Below are positions 46,906-55,830 of a stretch of DNA of 64,000 nt, piece after piece. Made by a program: the position numbers and the translations under genes. A model generated the notes under the pieces. It was given only the letters and a program-made list of their open reading frames with translations. It ran no database searches and was not told the origin of the DNA. Source of the stretch: Bifidobacterium breve (GTDB taxonomy: Bacteria; Actinomycetota; Thermoleophilia; Solirubrobacterales; Solirubrobacteraceae); assembly GCA_945889475.1 (NCBI GenBank), contig CAMDBT010000006.1, positions 1 to 64,000 on the forward strand, written 5' to 3'. Numbering within the stretch: position 1 is the stretch's first letter; every line of letters begins with the position of its first letter.

Positions 46906-48768
46906 ATGTGTGGAATCGTCGGTTACGTCGGCTCGCGGGCCGCTGAAGAACTGCTGCTCGCAGGGCTCACAAAGCTCGAGTACCGCGGTTACGACTCGGC
47001 CGGGATTTCAGTGATGTCGGATGGTTTGATCGAGTCGGTTCGCGCGGTCGGCAATCTCGCCCAGTTGCAGTCCGCGGTCGAGCAGCGCCAAGCGGCAGGC
47101 GGCGCGACGGCAACTCTGGTCGAAGCGGCGACGATCGGCATCGGGCACACACGCTGGGCAACGCACGGCCGCGTCAACGAGCAGAACGCGCATCCGCACT
47201 TCGATACCGCAGACCAAGTTCACGTAGTCGTCAACGGAATTGTCGAGAACTACATGGAGCTGCGCGAGCGGCTGGTCATCGATGGCGCCAGCTTCAGCTC
47301 CGAGACCGACGCTGAGGTGATCGCCCACTTGGTCGCAACACATCTGACCGGCGGCCTTGAGCAGGCCGTGCGCGACGCCTACGCTGAGCTCGAGGGTCAC
47401 TTCGCCTTCGTCGCGATGACGGTCGAATCGCCGGAGCTGCTCGTTGGCGCGCGCAAGGAGTGCCCGCTGATCGTCGGCGTCGGCGATGGCGAAATGTTCC
47501 TCGCATCCGCAGTTCCCGCCTTCCTTGCTCAGACGCGCCGGGTGCAGTACGTCGAGAACGAGGAGATCGTCGCTGTTCGTCCCAGCGGCGCCAGCTTCTC
47601 GACCCCCAGCGGCGAGCCGATTGAGCGCGAGGTTGTGACCGTCGACTGGGATCAGGAGACGGCCGAGAAGGGCGGCTACGAAACCTTCATGCTGAAGGAA
47701 ATTCACGAACAGGCCGATGCGATCGCCGAGACGATCGCCGATCGCACGGTTCGCGAAGATGGCGTCGATCTCGATGACGTTGGCGCGCTTAGCGACGAGC
47801 AGCTGCGCAGCGCGAAGCGGATCGTCGTCGTCGCCTGCGGCACCTCGTACCACGCCGGGCTGATCGGCCGCTACGCAATCGAAGAGCTTGCGCGCGTGCC
47901 GGTGGAGGTCGAGATCGCCTCCGAATACCGCTACCGCAACCCGATCGTCGGGCCTGACGATCTGGTGATCGGGATCACGCAGTCGGGGGAGACAGCCGAC
48001 ACCTTGGCTGCAATGCGGCTCGCCAAGGAGCGCGGCGCGACCGTCATGGCGATCACCAACATCATGGGCTCACAGGCCACGCGCGACGCCGACGGCGTGC
48101 TCTACACCCGCGCCGGGCTCGAGGTCTCGGTCGCAGCAACGAAGACCTTCGTCTGCCAGGTTGCTGTGATGTACCTGCTGGCGCTTCGGCTCGCCGAGCT
48201 CCACGAGGCGCTGGCGCCGGCGCGGAGGATTGAACTGGTCGCTGGCCTCAAGCAGCTGCCCAGCCTGATCAGCGAGCTACTGGCCACCGTCGATCCTGTC
48301 GTGGAGGCAGTAGCAGAGGGCGTCTGGGAAGCCAACTTCTTCCTCTTTCTCGGCCGCCATGCGGGCGTCGCCGTCGCCGACGAAGGGGCGCTCAAGCTGA
48401 AGGAGGTTTCCTACATCTCGACCGACGCCTACGCAGCAGGTGAGATGAAGCACGGCCCGATCGCGCTGCTCAGTGAGCAGACGCCGGTCGTTACTGTCGC
48501 CACCGACTCGCCGGTGTTGGAGAAGGTGATCTCCAACATGCAGGAGGTGCGTGCGCGTGGCGCTTACCTGATCGCCGTCGCCAGCGAAGGAAATCTTGCA
48601 ATCGCCCAGCAGGCCGACGCGGTGATCTCAATACCGCGCACCGACTGGATCCTGCAGCCGCTGCTAGCTGTAATTCCATTGCAGCTGCTGGCCTACCGAA
48701 TCGCGCGGCTGCGCGGGCTCAACGTCGATCAGCCCCGTAACCTCGCCAAGACGGTCACAGTCGAATAG
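46906..48768 (+). CDS. glmS: glutamine-fructose-6-phosphate aminotransferase (isomerising)
   Basis: 620 aa. It makes glucosamine-6-phosphate, the first step towards UDP-GlcNAc. The N-terminal Ntn glutaminase begins with Cys2 (MCGIVGYVGSRAAEE; EYRGYDSAGI), and two SIS domains follow (VACGTSYHAGLIGRYAIE; TQSGETADTLAAM), ending QPRNLAKTVTVE. The start is fixed by the need for Cys at position 2. It has its own promoter with an operator-like dyad. Confidence 0.98.
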   Translation: MCGIVGYVGSRAAEELLLAGLTKLEYRGYDSAGISVMSDGLIESVRAVGNLAQLQSAVEQRQAAGGATATLVEAATIGIGHTRWATHGRVNEQNAHPHFDTADQVHVVVNGIVENYMELRERLVIDGASFSSETDAEVIAHLVATHLTGGLEQAVRDAYAELEGHFAFVAMTVESPELLVGARKECPLIVGVGDGEMFLASAVPAFLAQTRRVQYVENEEIVAVRPSGASFSTPSGEPIEREVVTVDWDQETAEKGGYETFMLKEIHEQADAIAETIADRTVREDGVDLDDVGALSDEQLRSAKRIVVVACGTSYHAGLIGRYAIEELARVPVEVEIASEYRYRNPIVGPDDLVIGITQSGETADTLAAMRLAKERGATVMAITNIMGSQATRDADGVLYTRAGLEVSVAATKTFVCQVAVMYLLALRLAELHEALAPARRIELVAGLKQLPSLISELLATVDPVVEAVAEGVWEANFFLFLGRHAGVAVADEGALKLKEVSYISTDAYAAGEMKHGPIALLSEQTPVVTVATDSPVLEKVISNMQEVRARGAYLIAVASEGNLAIAQQADAVISIPRTDWILQPLLAVIPLQLLAYRIARLRGLNVDQPRNLAKTVTVE

Positions 48769-48771
48769 ATT
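48766..48771 (+). promoter_or_regulatory. candidate leaderless -10 box of acpS
   Basis: TAGATT, 6 nt upstream of ATG 48778. Its TAG is the glmS stop codon. Confidence 0.45.
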
Positions 48772-48777
48772 TAGCGA

Positions 48778-49149
48778 ATGAGTTCAGCACCCCCGGTTGG
48801 CATCGATCTGCTTGAGATCGGCCGCTTGGAACGGGCACTGGAGCGGCGACCACGCCTTGCTCAGCGCCTGTTCAGCGACTGCGAACGCGCCTACGCCGAC
48901 CGGCAGGCTCGCCCAGCGCAACATCTTGCGGCGCGCTTTTGCGCCAAAGAGGCTGCCACCAAGGCGCTCCGGCTTGCAGTCTTTCGGCCGCTTGAGATTG
49001 AGGTCTGTTCTCGCGATGACGGCTCGCCTCAGATCCTCCTCAGCGGCGTGGCGGCGGCGCGCGCCGATCAGCTGGGCGTGGTGCTCGCCTGTTCGCTAAC
49101 GCATTCCAAATCAACCGCTGGGGCAGTCGTTATCGGCGGCTCGGCATGA
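48778..49149 (+). CDS. acpS: holo-[acyl-carrier-protein] synthase
   Basis: 123 aa, typical length. It attaches 4'-phosphopantetheine to ACP. VGIDLLEIGRLE with the metal Asp, ARFCAKEAATKAL and the late LTHSKSTAGAVVI strand are diagnostic. The stop overlaps the nnr start (ATGA), a common actinobacterial pair. Confidence 0.95.
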   Translation: MSSAPPVGIDLLEIGRLERALERRPRLAQRLFSDCERAYADRQARPAQHLAARFCAKEAATKALRLAVFRPLEIEVCSRDDGSPQILLSGVAAARADQLGVVLACSLTHSKSTAGAVVIGGSA

Positions 49150-50657
49150 GCGACTGGTTGATCGCGCTCTCCGACGCCGAGCGCTCGCGCGCCGCCGACC
49201 AGTGGGCAATAGAAAGCTCAGGGATCAGCGGTCTGACGCTGATGGAGGCCGCCGCGGCAGGCCTCGCCGATTACGTTGATCGCTACATCCCGGAAGGGCT
49301 GATTGTGATCGTTTGCGGTTGCGGCAACAACGGCGGCGATGGTTACGCCGCCGCGCGGTTACTACGAGCGGCCGGCCGTCAGGTGCGCGTGCTGCAGGTC
49401 GGCGACCCCCAGAAACTCAGCGATGACGCTAGTGCGCAGCGCAAGCTGCTCCAGGGTGAACCTGCTGTCGCCTTCGCCGACGCGCTTCTCGGCGGTGGCT
49501 CCGTGGTCGTCGACGCGCTGCTCGGGACGGGCTTCAAAGGCAAGGCCCGCGGCGAGGTCGGCAAGGCGATTGAGGCGATCAGCGAGTGTGGTCTCCCGGT
49601 CGTTGCCGTTGACGTGCCAAGTGGCGTCGATGTATCGACCGGCGAGGTGCTCGGCGCCGCCGTTGATGCCCAGATGACGGTCACCTTCAACTCCGACAAG
49701 CCTGGGCTGCACATCAATCCGGGCCGCGACCACGCCGGCGCCGTCCGCGTTGTCGACATCGGTATACCGGCTGGTGCGCCGCTTGCGGAAGCATCGGTTG
49801 GCCTGATCATCGACGAGCCGCTGATCGAGCTGTTACCCCGGCGCGGCGCCCGCTCGAACAAGTTCACCAGTGGCCACCTCTACGTCGCAGCGGGCTCGCG
49901 TGGGCTGACCGGGGCGGCCGTGCTGTCCTCAACAGCGGCGATGCGCGCTGGCGCTGGCTACGTCACGGCCTGCGTTCCCGCAAGCGAACAGCCGGTCGTA
50001 GCGAGCCAGCTCGTCGAAGTGATGCAGATGGCGCTCGTCGGTGACGACGGCCATCACAGCCGCAAAGGAGCTAGCCAGCTGCTCGCAGCGATTGCCGGTC
50101 GCTCAGGCACAGTTCTGCTGGGCCCCGGACTAGGGGCGAGCAAAGCAGCAGCGGCATTCGCCCGCGAGCTTGCCGCCAGCGTAAAGCAGCCGCTCGTGAT
50201 CGACGCCGATGGTCTCAATGCGTTCGCGGGAGATCTCGAAGCGCTGCGGCGCAGGAAGCAGCCAACAATTCTGACGCCGCATGAAGGCGAGTTGGCGCGG
50301 CTCTTGGATTGCGGCATCGAGAAGGTTCGTGAGCGACGACTGAGGCAAGTCCGGGTGGCCGCGAAAGCCGCAAACGCGGTCGTGGTTCTGAAAGGTGTCG
50401 ACACGCTGATCTGCAGCCCCGATGGCCTAGTCGCAATCAGCCCTGGCGCTTCTCCCGGGCTGGCAACGGCCGGCACGGGCGACGTCCTCGGCGGTGTCGT
50501 TGGCGCGCTGCTGGCGCGCGGGGCGGAGCCGTTCGTCGCGGCGGCGGCCGCGGTCCGGCTCCACGCGCGCGCCGCCGAGCTGGCCGCCGAGAGTCTGGGA
50601 ACCGAAGGGTTGATTGCGAGCGACGTCGTGGGCGCCCTGCCGCTGGCGTGGGGCTGA
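49146..50657 (+). CDS. nnr: bifunctional NAD(P)H-hydrate epimerase / ADP-dependent dehydratase
   Basis: 503 aa repair enzyme that restores damaged NAD(P)HX. The N-terminal YjeF epimerase domain (TLMEAAAAGLADYV, CGCGNNGGDGYAAARLL, VDALLGTGFKG) is fused to the ribokinase-like dehydratase (AAGSRGLTGAAVLSSTAAM, IDADGLNAFAG, PHEGELARLL, TAGTGDVLGGVVGALL). Coupled to acpS. Confidence 0.96.
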   Translation: MSDWLIALSDAERSRAADQWAIESSGISGLTLMEAAAAGLADYVDRYIPEGLIVIVCGCGNNGGDGYAAARLLRAAGRQVRVLQVGDPQKLSDDASAQRKLLQGEPAVAFADALLGGGSVVVDALLGTGFKGKARGEVGKAIEAISECGLPVVAVDVPSGVDVSTGEVLGAAVDAQMTVTFNSDKPGLHINPGRDHAGAVRVVDIGIPAGAPLAEASVGLIIDEPLIELLPRRGARSNKFTSGHLYVAAGSRGLTGAAVLSSTAAMRAGAGYVTACVPASEQPVVASQLVEVMQMALVGDDGHHSRKGASQLLAAIAGRSGTVLLGPGLGASKAAAAFARELAASVKQPLVIDADGLNAFAGDLEALRRRKQPTILTPHEGELARLLDCGIEKVRERRLRQVRVAAKAANAVVVLKGVDTLICSPDGLVAISPGASPGLATAGTGDVLGGVVGALLARGAEPFVAAAAAVRLHARAAELAAESLGTEGLIASDVVGALPLAWG

Positions 50658-50660
50658 CTG

Positions 50661-50666
50661 TAGGAT
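50661..50666 (+). promoter_or_regulatory. candidate leaderless -10 box of CBS-pair gene
   Basis: TAGGAT, 7 nt upstream of ATG 50674. It favours that start over the track's TTG. Confidence 0.5.
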
Positions 50667-50673
50667 TCCTGCC

Positions 50674-51141
50674 ATGAGCGCGACAGTCAGTCAGATCATG
50701 GACGCCGACCCGCAGAGCGTGGGCCCGGACGACAGCGTCGAAGCGGTCGTCCAGCGGATGCATGAGCACGAGCTTCCCGGCCTGCCGGTGGTTGATGCGA
50801 ACGACGTCCTGATCGGAATCGTCACCGAAAGCGACCTGCTGATGTTCGATGAGCGTGAGGATCTTGATCCGCCTGCTCACGTTCAGATCATGGGCGGCGT
50901 TATCTATCTTGGCTCGGTCAAGCATTGGGAAGAGCGGATCCGCAAGTCGATCGCAAGTACGGTCGAAGAGATCATGAGCACCGAGCTGATCACCGTGAGC
51001 CCTGACGCCGACGCGCACGATGCTGGTCATTTGATCGCTGAGCACGGGCACAACCGCTTGCCGGTCGTAGATGATGAAGGCCGCCTTGTCGGCGTCGTGA
51101 CGCGCGTCGATGTGCTCGAGGCGCTGCTAGAAGATCGATAG
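50674..51141 (+). CDS. CBS-domain pair protein
   Basis: 155 aa from ATG 50674 (MSATVSQIMDADPQSVGPDD). Two CBS repeats: residues about 5-60 (HELPGLPVVDANDVLIGIVTE) and about 95-155 (NRLPVVDDEGRLVGVVTRVD). The pair is split by a short insert (VQIMGGVIYLGSVKHWEER). Such proteins bind adenosyl nucleotides and act as energy sensors. The partner is not known. Confidence 0.92.
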   Translation: MSATVSQIMDADPQSVGPDDSVEAVVQRMHEHELPGLPVVDANDVLIGIVTESDLLMFDEREDLDPPAHVQIMGGVIYLGSVKHWEERIRKSIASTVEEIMSTELITVSPDADAHDAGHLIAEHGHNRLPVVDDEGRLVGVVTRVDVLEALLEDR

Positions 51142-51149
51142 CGGGTGGG

Positions 51150-52268
51150 TTGACCGTGGTGCGTGCGCTGGCCTCGGTTGACCTCGCTGCGATCGAACGC
51201 AATGTCGCGCTGCTCGCTGCGCGGGCGCCCTCCGCGCAGCTCTGCGCGGTCGTCAAGGCCAACGGCTACGGCCATGGTGCCGCTGAAGCAGCAACAGCTG
51301 CGCTGCGCGGCGGCGCCACTTGGCTTGCGGTCTCGACGGCGGTTGAGGCGCAGAGCTTGCGCTCCGAGGGCATTGCGGGGCCGATCTTGGTGATGGGCGC
51401 ACTAAGCGACGATGAATTGGAAATCGCGCTTGCAGCAAACGCCGACGTGGTCGCTTGGAGCGAGTACTTCATTACGAAGCTCGCGGCGCTCGGTGGCGGC
51501 CGCGTCCACATCAAGCTCGACAGCGGCATGGGTCGGCTCGGCACCAGAGACCACGAGCTGGCCTCACGCCTAGCAGCTGCGGCCAACGAAGCGCCGCAGC
51601 TGGAGTTGGTTGGGCTGATGACCCACTTTGCGACCGCCGATGAAGTCGGCGATCAGTTCTTCGACCACCAGCTCGAAGCCTTCAGCGAGTGGAGCGACGG
51701 GATCGTCGCGACGATCCCGGGGCTGATCCGACACGCGGCCAACAGCGCCGCCTTGCTGCGCGAGAGCGCGTCGCATTTCGACCTCGTCCGACCCGGCCTG
51801 GCCTGTTACGGACTCGACCCATTCGGCGTTGATCCAGCAGCGCGAGGGCTTGAACCTGCGCTGCGCGTTGAGTCCTACGTCGCGCTCGTCAAGCGCTGCG
51901 AAGCTGGCGAGAGTACGGGCTACGGGCGCAGCTTCATCGCTAAGCAGCCGACGATGATCGCCGCAGTGCCGGTCGGCTACGCCGACGGTTGGAAGCGGGT
52001 TTTCTCGAACAACGCCGAGGTCCTGATCGGTGGCCGCCGCTACCCCGTTGTCGGAAACGTCAGTATGGACAGCATGGCGGTCGATCTCGGCGCCGACGGC
52101 GGTGGGGTAGCGGTTGGAGATCGCGTGACCCTGCTTGGCGCTGACGGCGCTGACCGGATTCTCGGCGAGCAGCTCGCAAGGCAGGCGGAGACGATCAGCT
52201 ATGAAATTGTGACTTCGGTCAGCGTGCGCGTACCGCGTCAGTATTGGCGCAGTCAGGACGGCGGTTGA
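51150..52268 (+). CDS. alr: alanine racemase
   Basis: 372 aa PLP enzyme that makes D-alanine for peptidoglycan. The PLP lysine is in CAVVKANGYGHGA, and the C-terminal domain has ESTGYGRSFIAKQPTMIAAVPVGYADG and SMDSMAVDLG. Three start codons are close together (TTG 51150, GTG 51156, GTG 51159), so the exact N-terminus is uncertain. Its stop overlaps the cca start (TGATG). Confidence 0.95.
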   Translation: MTVVRALASVDLAAIERNVALLAARAPSAQLCAVVKANGYGHGAAEAATAALRGGATWLAVSTAVEAQSLRSEGIAGPILVMGALSDDELEIALAANADVVAWSEYFITKLAALGGGRVHIKLDSGMGRLGTRDHELASRLAAAANEAPQLELVGLMTHFATADEVGDQFFDHQLEAFSEWSDGIVATIPGLIRHAANSAALLRESASHFDLVRPGLACYGLDPFGVDPAARGLEPALRVESYVALVKRCEAGESTGYGRSFIAKQPTMIAAVPVGYADGWKRVFSNNAEVLIGGRRYPVVGNVSMDSMAVDLGADGGGVAVGDRVTLLGADGADRILGEQLARQAETISYEIVTSVSVRVPRQYWRSQDGG

Positions 52269-53698
52269 TGAGCGTCGCCGAGTCGCAGGCGGTTGAGCTG
52301 GCAAGGAGCGCTCTGGCTGACCGGTCGGCGTGGCTTGTTGGCGGCGCGATTCGTGACCGACTCGCCGGTGGCGACGATCGCAGCGGGACGCTAGACCTTG
52401 ATCTGATCATCGCAGGCGATGCGGAGCGTGCTGCGCGCGACATTCGCGCCGCCGCGCCGGCCGGAGCGGCCGTCTTTGCGCTCTCCGAGCAATTCGGCGC
52501 ATGGCGCGTCTGCAGCGCCGGGGGCGATTGGCAGATCGACTGTACGCCGCTTCAGGGCGCGACGCTCGATGACGATCTCCGCGCACGCGACCTTACCGTC
52601 AACGCGATCGCGCAGCCGCTCGCCGGCGGTGAGCTGATCGACCCGACCGGAGGCGCTGACGATCTCCAGCGCGGCCTGCTGCGGATGGCAGCGCCGCAGG
52701 CGTTCGCGGACGATCCGCTCCGTTGCGTCAGGTTGGCACGTTTTGCGATTCAGCTTGGCTTCGAGATCGAAGCGGCAACGCTCGCCGCTGCGCAGGCAGA
52801 GCCCGGCGGACTCAGCGAAGTTGCTGGAGAACGGATCTTTGCCGAGCTGAACTTGATCCTCACTTCGCCACAGGCGGTCAGCGGGATCCGCCTGCTTGAC
52901 GAGATCGGTGCCAGCGCCGTGATTCTGCCGGAGCTGTTGGAACTTCAAGGCGTCGAGCAGACCGCCTACCACCACCTTGACGCCTACGAGCACACGCTCG
53001 AGGTGTTGCAGTTTTCGATCGATCTAGAAGCTGATCCCGGCGCGCTCTTTGGCGAGCCGGGCGGCGCTGCGGTCGCGGCGCTGCTCGCCGAGCCGCTCGC
53101 CGACGGGCTCAGCCGCGGAGTCGGGCTCCGCTGGGGTGCGCTGCTCCACGACATCGCCAAGCCGCAGACGCGGGCCCAGTTCGACGATGGCCGGGTCGGT
53201 TTCCCCGGCCACGCAGTCGAAGGCGCCGAGCAGGCGCGAGTCGTCCTGCGGCGACTGAAGGCCAGTGAACGGCTGAAAGCCCACGTTTCGAAGCTAACAC
53301 TTGAGCATCTTCGCCTTGGCTTCTTGGTTCACGAGCAGCCGCTAACGCCGGAAGCTTTCTACCTCTACCTGTCGAGCTGTGAGCCGGTTGAGGTGGATGT
53401 CACATTGCTGTCGCTCGCCGATCGGCTCGCGACGCGCGGCCGCAAGGCCGAGCAGGCGATCGTGGCGCATCAGCAGTTGGCGCTTGAGCTGTTGGCCGAG
53501 GCGTTGCGTTGGCGCGAGCAGGGGCCGCCCGAACCGTTGATCCGAGGCGACAGGCTCGCCAGCGAGCTCGGAATCGAGCCCGGCCCGTTGCTGGGCGAGC
53601 TGCTCGCGGCGATCGCTGAGGCGCAGTATTGCGGCGCCGTGGCGGACGAAGCGGCGGCGGTCGAGCTGGCGCGCTCGCTGCTCGCCAGCCGCAGCTGA
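52268..53698 (+). CDS. cca: CCA tRNA nucleotidyltransferase / poly(A) polymerase family with HD domain
   Basis: 476 aa from ATG 52268. Nucleotidyltransferase head with WLVGGAIRDRLAG and the metal pair TLDLDLIIAG, then the RNA-binding part (DDLRARDLTVNAIAQPL, RMAAPQAFADDPLRCVRLARF) and a C-terminal HD phosphohydrolase (GALLHDIAKPQTR). It adds or repairs the tRNA 3' CCA. The track start at 52244 lies inside alr. Confidence 0.93.
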   Translation: MSVAESQAVELARSALADRSAWLVGGAIRDRLAGGDDRSGTLDLDLIIAGDAERAARDIRAAAPAGAAVFALSEQFGAWRVCSAGGDWQIDCTPLQGATLDDDLRARDLTVNAIAQPLAGGELIDPTGGADDLQRGLLRMAAPQAFADDPLRCVRLARFAIQLGFEIEAATLAAAQAEPGGLSEVAGERIFAELNLILTSPQAVSGIRLLDEIGASAVILPELLELQGVEQTAYHHLDAYEHTLEVLQFSIDLEADPGALFGEPGGAAVAALLAEPLADGLSRGVGLRWGALLHDIAKPQTRAQFDDGRVGFPGHAVEGAEQARVVLRRLKASERLKAHVSKLTLEHLRLGFLVHEQPLTPEAFYLYLSSCEPVEVDVTLLSLADRLATRGRKAEQAIVAHQQLALELLAEALRWREQGPPEPLIRGDRLASELGIEPGPLLGELLAAIAEAQYCGAVADEAAAVELARSLLASRS

Positions 53699-53771
53699 AC
53701 TGCAGCTTCGCCGCTTAGATCGCGCCAGCATCGCTGGTTCAGCTCGATCGCCCTTGGGCACCAGCAGCGGT

Positions 53772-53777
53772 TACGCT
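53772..53777 (+). promoter_or_regulatory. candidate leaderless -10 box of HIT gene
   Basis: TACGCT, 7 nt upstream of ATG 53785. Confidence 0.5.
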
Positions 53778-53784
53778 CTCAATC

Positions 53785-54192
53785 ATGGACGACTGTCTTT
53801 TCTGCTCAATCGTCGGCGGCGAGATTCCGGCTGAGATAGTCGCTGAGGACGAGCGGACGATCACCCTGATGGACATCAGTCCCGCCACACCTGGCCACGC
53901 GCTGGTGATCCCACGCGAACACGCAACCGATCTCTACGAGATCTCCGAATCCGACCTAAGCGCCTGCGTCATCGCCGCTAAGCGGGCAGCGCTTCTCGCC
54001 CGCGAGCGGCTTGGAGCTGACGGCGTCAACCTGCTCAACTCCTGCCAGGCGCATGCTTGGCAGAGCGTCTTCCACTTTCACATCCATGTGATTCCGCGCT
54101 ACATCGGCGATCCGCTGCAGCTCCCTTGGCTGCCGCAAGCTGGCGATGCGGCTTCAGTTGCTCACAGCGCCGCGCTGCTGCGCGGTGACTGA
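53785..54192 (+). CDS. HIT family (histidine triad) nucleotide-binding protein
   Basis: 135 aa. Zinc-type N-terminus DDCLFCSIVGGEIPAEIV and the triad HFHIHVIPR with HALVIPREHA are complete. It hydrolyses nucleoside phosphoramidates or dinucleotide polyphosphates. Single gene. Confidence 0.95.
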   Translation: MDDCLFCSIVGGEIPAEIVAEDERTITLMDISPATPGHALVIPREHATDLYEISESDLSACVIAAKRAALLARERLGADGVNLLNSCQAHAWQSVFHFHIHVIPRYIGDPLQLPWLPQAGDAASVAHSAALLRGD

Positions 54193-54314
54193 GCGCGGCA
54201 AAACGTCAGAATTCGTGCAGGCGACGGTCTGGATAAGCCGATAAACACGGCAAATCGTCGCGAGCTCGAGATTGAACCGGCTCGTTAGCGTTCTCAGTGC
54301 GCTTAGATAGTGAA

Positions 54315-54992
54315 ATGGAAAAACGACTACTTCCCCTCGTTGGCCTTCTCGGCGCCCTCGCCTTGACCGTACCGGGAGCCGCATCGGCAGCGATGATCGA
54401 TCTCGGCGCGCTCGATGCCGCTGTCAAGCCTGGCTGCCCCGGCTCGCCCTGCTACGCAATCAGCCGCACGACCGGCTACCAGACGCGCAGCGGATCGAAG
54501 CGATCACCGATGGTTGTCACGCGGAACGGGCGGCTCGTCGCATGGACGATCTCGCTCGGTAAGCCGACGAAGAAACAGATTGCCTTTTTCGACTCCAAGC
54601 TCGGCGGCGAGGCAACCGCGCAGCTGACGGTCCTTTCGGTCACGAAGAAGTCGAGGAAAACACCGAAAGCAAAGAATGGCGCCGTCGTCGCTCGCCTAGG
54701 CGAGCTGGTCAAGCTGAAGCCTTACTTCGGCCGGACGGTCCAGATCGCGCTGCAGCGCTCGATCTGGGTCAGGAAGGGCCAGATCATCGCGCTGACCGTC
54801 CCGACTTGGGCGCCCGCGTTGGCAACGGGGCTCGACAGCTCCACCGTTTGGCACGCCTCGCGCGGCAAGGGTCAGTGCGAGGACACCCAAGGCCAGACCT
54901 CACAGCTCGCGGTCAAGCAGTTCTCTGATTACTACTGCAAGTACACGACGGCGCGGATCACCTACAGCGCCCAGGTCGTTCCAGACCCGTAG
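54315..54992 (+). CDS. secreted protein of unknown function
   Basis: 225 aa from ATG 54315. Sec signal peptide (KRLLPLVGLLGALALTVPGA, cleavage near ASA-A). The mature part is basic and beta-rich, with RNGRLVAWTISLGKPTKKQI and four or more cysteines (GCPGSPCYAIS, QCEDTQG, YYCKYTTARI). I do not recognise the family. Similar secreted proteins seem common in this lineage, which is recollection rather than a search. Confidence 0.72.
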   Translation: MEKRLLPLVGLLGALALTVPGAASAAMIDLGALDAAVKPGCPGSPCYAISRTTGYQTRSGSKRSPMVVTRNGRLVAWTISLGKPTKKQIAFFDSKLGGEATAQLTVLSVTKKSRKTPKAKNGAVVARLGELVKLKPYFGRTVQIALQRSIWVRKGQIIALTVPTWAPALATGLDSSTVWHASRGKGQCEDTQGQTSQLAVKQFSDYYCKYTTARITYSAQVVPDP

Positions 54993-55042
54993 TAGCTGCG
55001 AGGCTCGCGCCGAAGCGATCGCTCGGCCGGGTTAGGGCCTGC

Positions 55043-55074
55043 GCGCGGGAGCGCAGCCGCGCGGGAGCGCAGCC
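55043..55074. repeat. perfect 16-bp tandem repeat
   Basis: GCGCGGGAGCGCAGCC occurs twice in a row in the convergent gap between the secreted protein gene and the lipoprotein gene. Each copy contains a GCGC...GCGC element that could pair, so a termination role is possible. Confidence 0.7.
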
Positions 55075-55076
55075 GA

Positions 55077-55433
55077 TTACTCAGGCGTGATGCCGCCGGT
55101 ATCGGCAGGTGTTCCGCCGCCGCCGGTATCTCCGCCGGTATCAACGCCTGTGCCGCCGCCGGTATCAGCGCCTGTGCCGCCGCCGGTATCAGCGCCGGTA
55201 TCAGCGCCGGTGCCACCGGTATCGGTTGAACCGCTGGTGTCGGTCGTCGTTGTCGGCGCCGTGGTGCTCACGCCGGTGCCGTTGGCAACGCTGTCGGCGT
55301 CGGCCGGCGGAACCAGAGCCGGTGTCGAGGTCGGGATTTGATCGTACGGACGACTATCTCCACCGCAGGCGGAGATAGCTAGCGCGGAGGTCAGAGCCAG
55401 CGCGCAGCTGGAAACAATCAGGATTGAACGCAT
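55077..55433 (-). CDS. lipoprotein with Asp/Thr/Gly repeat tail
   Basis: 118 aa. Signal peptide with lipobox ISAC at about residues 20-23 gives a lipid-anchored product. The mature part is low-complexity, first Thr-rich and then repeated TGGGTGADTGG-like units. No globular domain is visible. It is likely a disordered surface spacer. Confidence 0.72.
   Translation of the reverse strand: MRSILIVSSCALALTSALAISACGGDSRPYDQIPTSTPALVPPADADSVANGTGVSTTAPTTTTDTSGSTDTGGTGADTGADTGGGTGADTGGGTGVDTGGDTGGGGTPADTGGITPE
55146..55193. repeat. two perfect 24-bp tandem repeats inside lipoprotein gene
   Basis: A 24-bp unit (GCCTGTGCCGCCGCCGGTAT plus CAGC) occurs twice in tandem, within a wider zone (55092-55220) of degenerate CCGGTATC repeats. 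Confidence 0.85.
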
Positions 55434-55440
55434 GCCCCTA

Positions 55441-55446
55441 ACGGTA
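55441..55446 (-). promoter_or_regulatory. candidate leaderless -10 box of lipoprotein gene
   Basis: Minus-strand TACCGT, 7 nt upstream of ATG 55433. Confidence 0.5.
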
Positions 55447-55454
55447 GCGACTGA

Positions 55455-55721
55455 TCAAGCCGGAGGCGCCATACGACGGCCGCAGGTCGGGCATTCGTTC
55501 AGATCGCGCTGCGCCATTGCGCCGCACCAGTTGCAGAAACGGAGGTTCTCCACCGCCCACGGCAGCATTGACTTGGATGGGGCAAGCGGCAGAACCTCGC
55601 CGACGACCTCCAGCTCCTCGCCGCTCTGCTGATCGCGGTAAATGACGTCAGGCTTCGCTTCAAGGATCACCTCACGGCCCGAAGAAGGCTCGCGGAGTCG
55701 GTAGCGCTGGGCTTGGTCCAT
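55455..55721 (-). CDS. small zinc-ribbon protein
   Basis: 88 aa from ATG 55721 (MDQAQRYRLREPSSGREVIL). A short beta-rich domain precedes a C-terminal zinc ribbon FCNWCGAMAQRDLNECPTCG. The 237-aa track ORF runs back through the divergent cytochrome gene and is rejected. Function unknown. Confidence 0.7.
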   Translation of the reverse strand: MDQAQRYRLREPSSGREVILEAKPDVIYRDQQSGEELEVVGEVLPLAPSKSMLPWAVENLRFCNWCGAMAQRDLNECPTCGRRMAPPA

Positions 55722-55727
55722 CGGCTC

Positions 55728-55733
55728 ATCGTA
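55728..55733 (-). promoter_or_regulatory. candidate leaderless -10 box of zinc-ribbon gene
   Basis: Minus-strand TACGAT, 6 nt upstream of ATG 55721. Confidence 0.5.
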
Positions 55734-55816
55734 TCGGGCTGCGCGGGCGCTTGCTGCGCCGAGTCTGCGGCCGCCATTCTGGCTCCGAGCAGCACTCTGC
55801 GATCCCCGGTTCGCGA

Positions 55817-55822
55817 TAACAT
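55817..55822 (+). promoter_or_regulatory. candidate leaderless -10 box of diheme cytochrome gene
   Basis: TAACAT, 8 nt upstream of ATG 55831. It supports that start over the TTG at 55822. Confidence 0.45.
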
Positions 55823-55830
55823 TGGGCCTA

